Assembly (NCBI GenBank): GCA_963580285.1
Contig: OY757025.1
Coordinates: 118,795,900 to 118,859,899, forward strand
Direction: 5' to 3'
DNA from: Lucinisca nassula
Taxonomy: Eukaryota; Mollusca; Bivalvia; Lucinida; Lucinidae
DNA: 64,000 nt
Shown here piece by piece: positions 63,747 to 64,000 of the stretch. The notes under the pieces are model-generated. The model did not search any database and was not told the origin of the DNA. It worked only from the letters and a program-made list of their open reading frames with translations. The translations under genes were made by a program, and so were the position numbers. How positions within the stretch are numbered: the stretch's first letter is position 1; each line of letters starts with the position of its first letter.

Positions 63747-64000
63747 CTTCACAGTGTGGCTGCCAATTCGCAAATTCTATTGAATTGGCAACTGGCAACT
63801 GGCAGCCAGCTGCCAATTCGATTTGAGAGATTTTAAGAGTATAAAAACTGAATAGGCAACTGGCAAACGGCAACCAGTTGCCAATTCGACAATCCTAGTG
63901 AATTGGCAACTGTCAACTGGCAGCCAGCTGCCAATTCGATTTGAGACGGTTTTAGAGTATAAGAAATGAATAGGCAACTGGCAAACGGCAGCCAGCTGCC
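63683..64000. repeat. 118-bp satellite rich in CAACTGGCA
   Basis: GAATTGGCAACTGGCAACTG recurs at 63782 and 63900, a 118-bp period. Units hold palindromes GGCAACTGGTTGCC-like and GGCAGCCAGCTGCC. The array continues beyond the window. Confidence 0.85.

Overview
This is a repeat-dominated stretch of animal nuclear DNA. I infer a bivalve mollusc: tRNA-derived SINEs, pearl/Helitron-like elements with (TCCG/ACGG)n tracts and internal tandem repeats, many fold-back MITEs, and a Penelope-like reverse transcriptase all occur together, which matches what I know of bivalve genomes. The species cannot be fixed from sequence alone. No intact host protein-coding gene, rRNA or canonical tRNA gene is supported. 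Long ORFs are mostly microsatellite read-through. The only convincing coding remnants belong to retroelements: a Penelope-like RT (29.69-32.24 kb, minus strand), a second broken copy (60.83-62.53 kb, plus strand), and two decayed LINE RT C-termini (10.24-10.69 kb minus, 26.64-26.81 kb plus).

Layout. 0-9 kb: SINEs, a 262-bp dimer related to a ribozyme element, a pure 444-bp (TCTA)n tract and a palindromic 12-mer array. 9-18 kb: fold-back elements, a LINE remnant, a duplicated tRNA-SINE, and a seven-unit 140-bp array whose units each centre on a short palindrome. 19-26.6 kb: two tandem-repeat-rich pearl-like elements, a 146-bp array, three fold-back copies with eroding centres, and a Helitron-like element. 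27-28.3 kb: a fold-back inside its own sibling, then a fold-back minisatellite. 29-32 kb: the best Penelope-like copy. 32.8-34.8 kb: a 13-unit pearl-like element. 35-45 kb: SINE and MITE nests, including a hammerhead-ribozyme tandem unit (38.98-39.22 kb) split by a Helitron-like element. 45-54 kb: a 700-bp segmental duplication, more SINEs and MITEs. 54-62.5 kb: a cluster of Penelope tails in both orientations and a triple nest. 62.5-64 kb: CpG-rich unknown sequence, a possible ORF and a 118-bp satellite running off the end.

How the parts work together. This is an ecosystem of parasites and their dependants. Three SINE families share one 3' tail, which suggests a common LINE partner. Four fold-back families with different ends share a related central palindrome in which both arms change together. 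Insertion order can be read from target-site duplications. The most interesting items are a complete type I hammerhead ribozyme in a 212-bp head-to-tail unit (a candidate retrozyme giving circular RNA) and an in-frame UGA found at the same codon in two independent Penelope-like copies (a candidate selenocysteine site). Element boundaries come from reading by eye and may be off by several bases.
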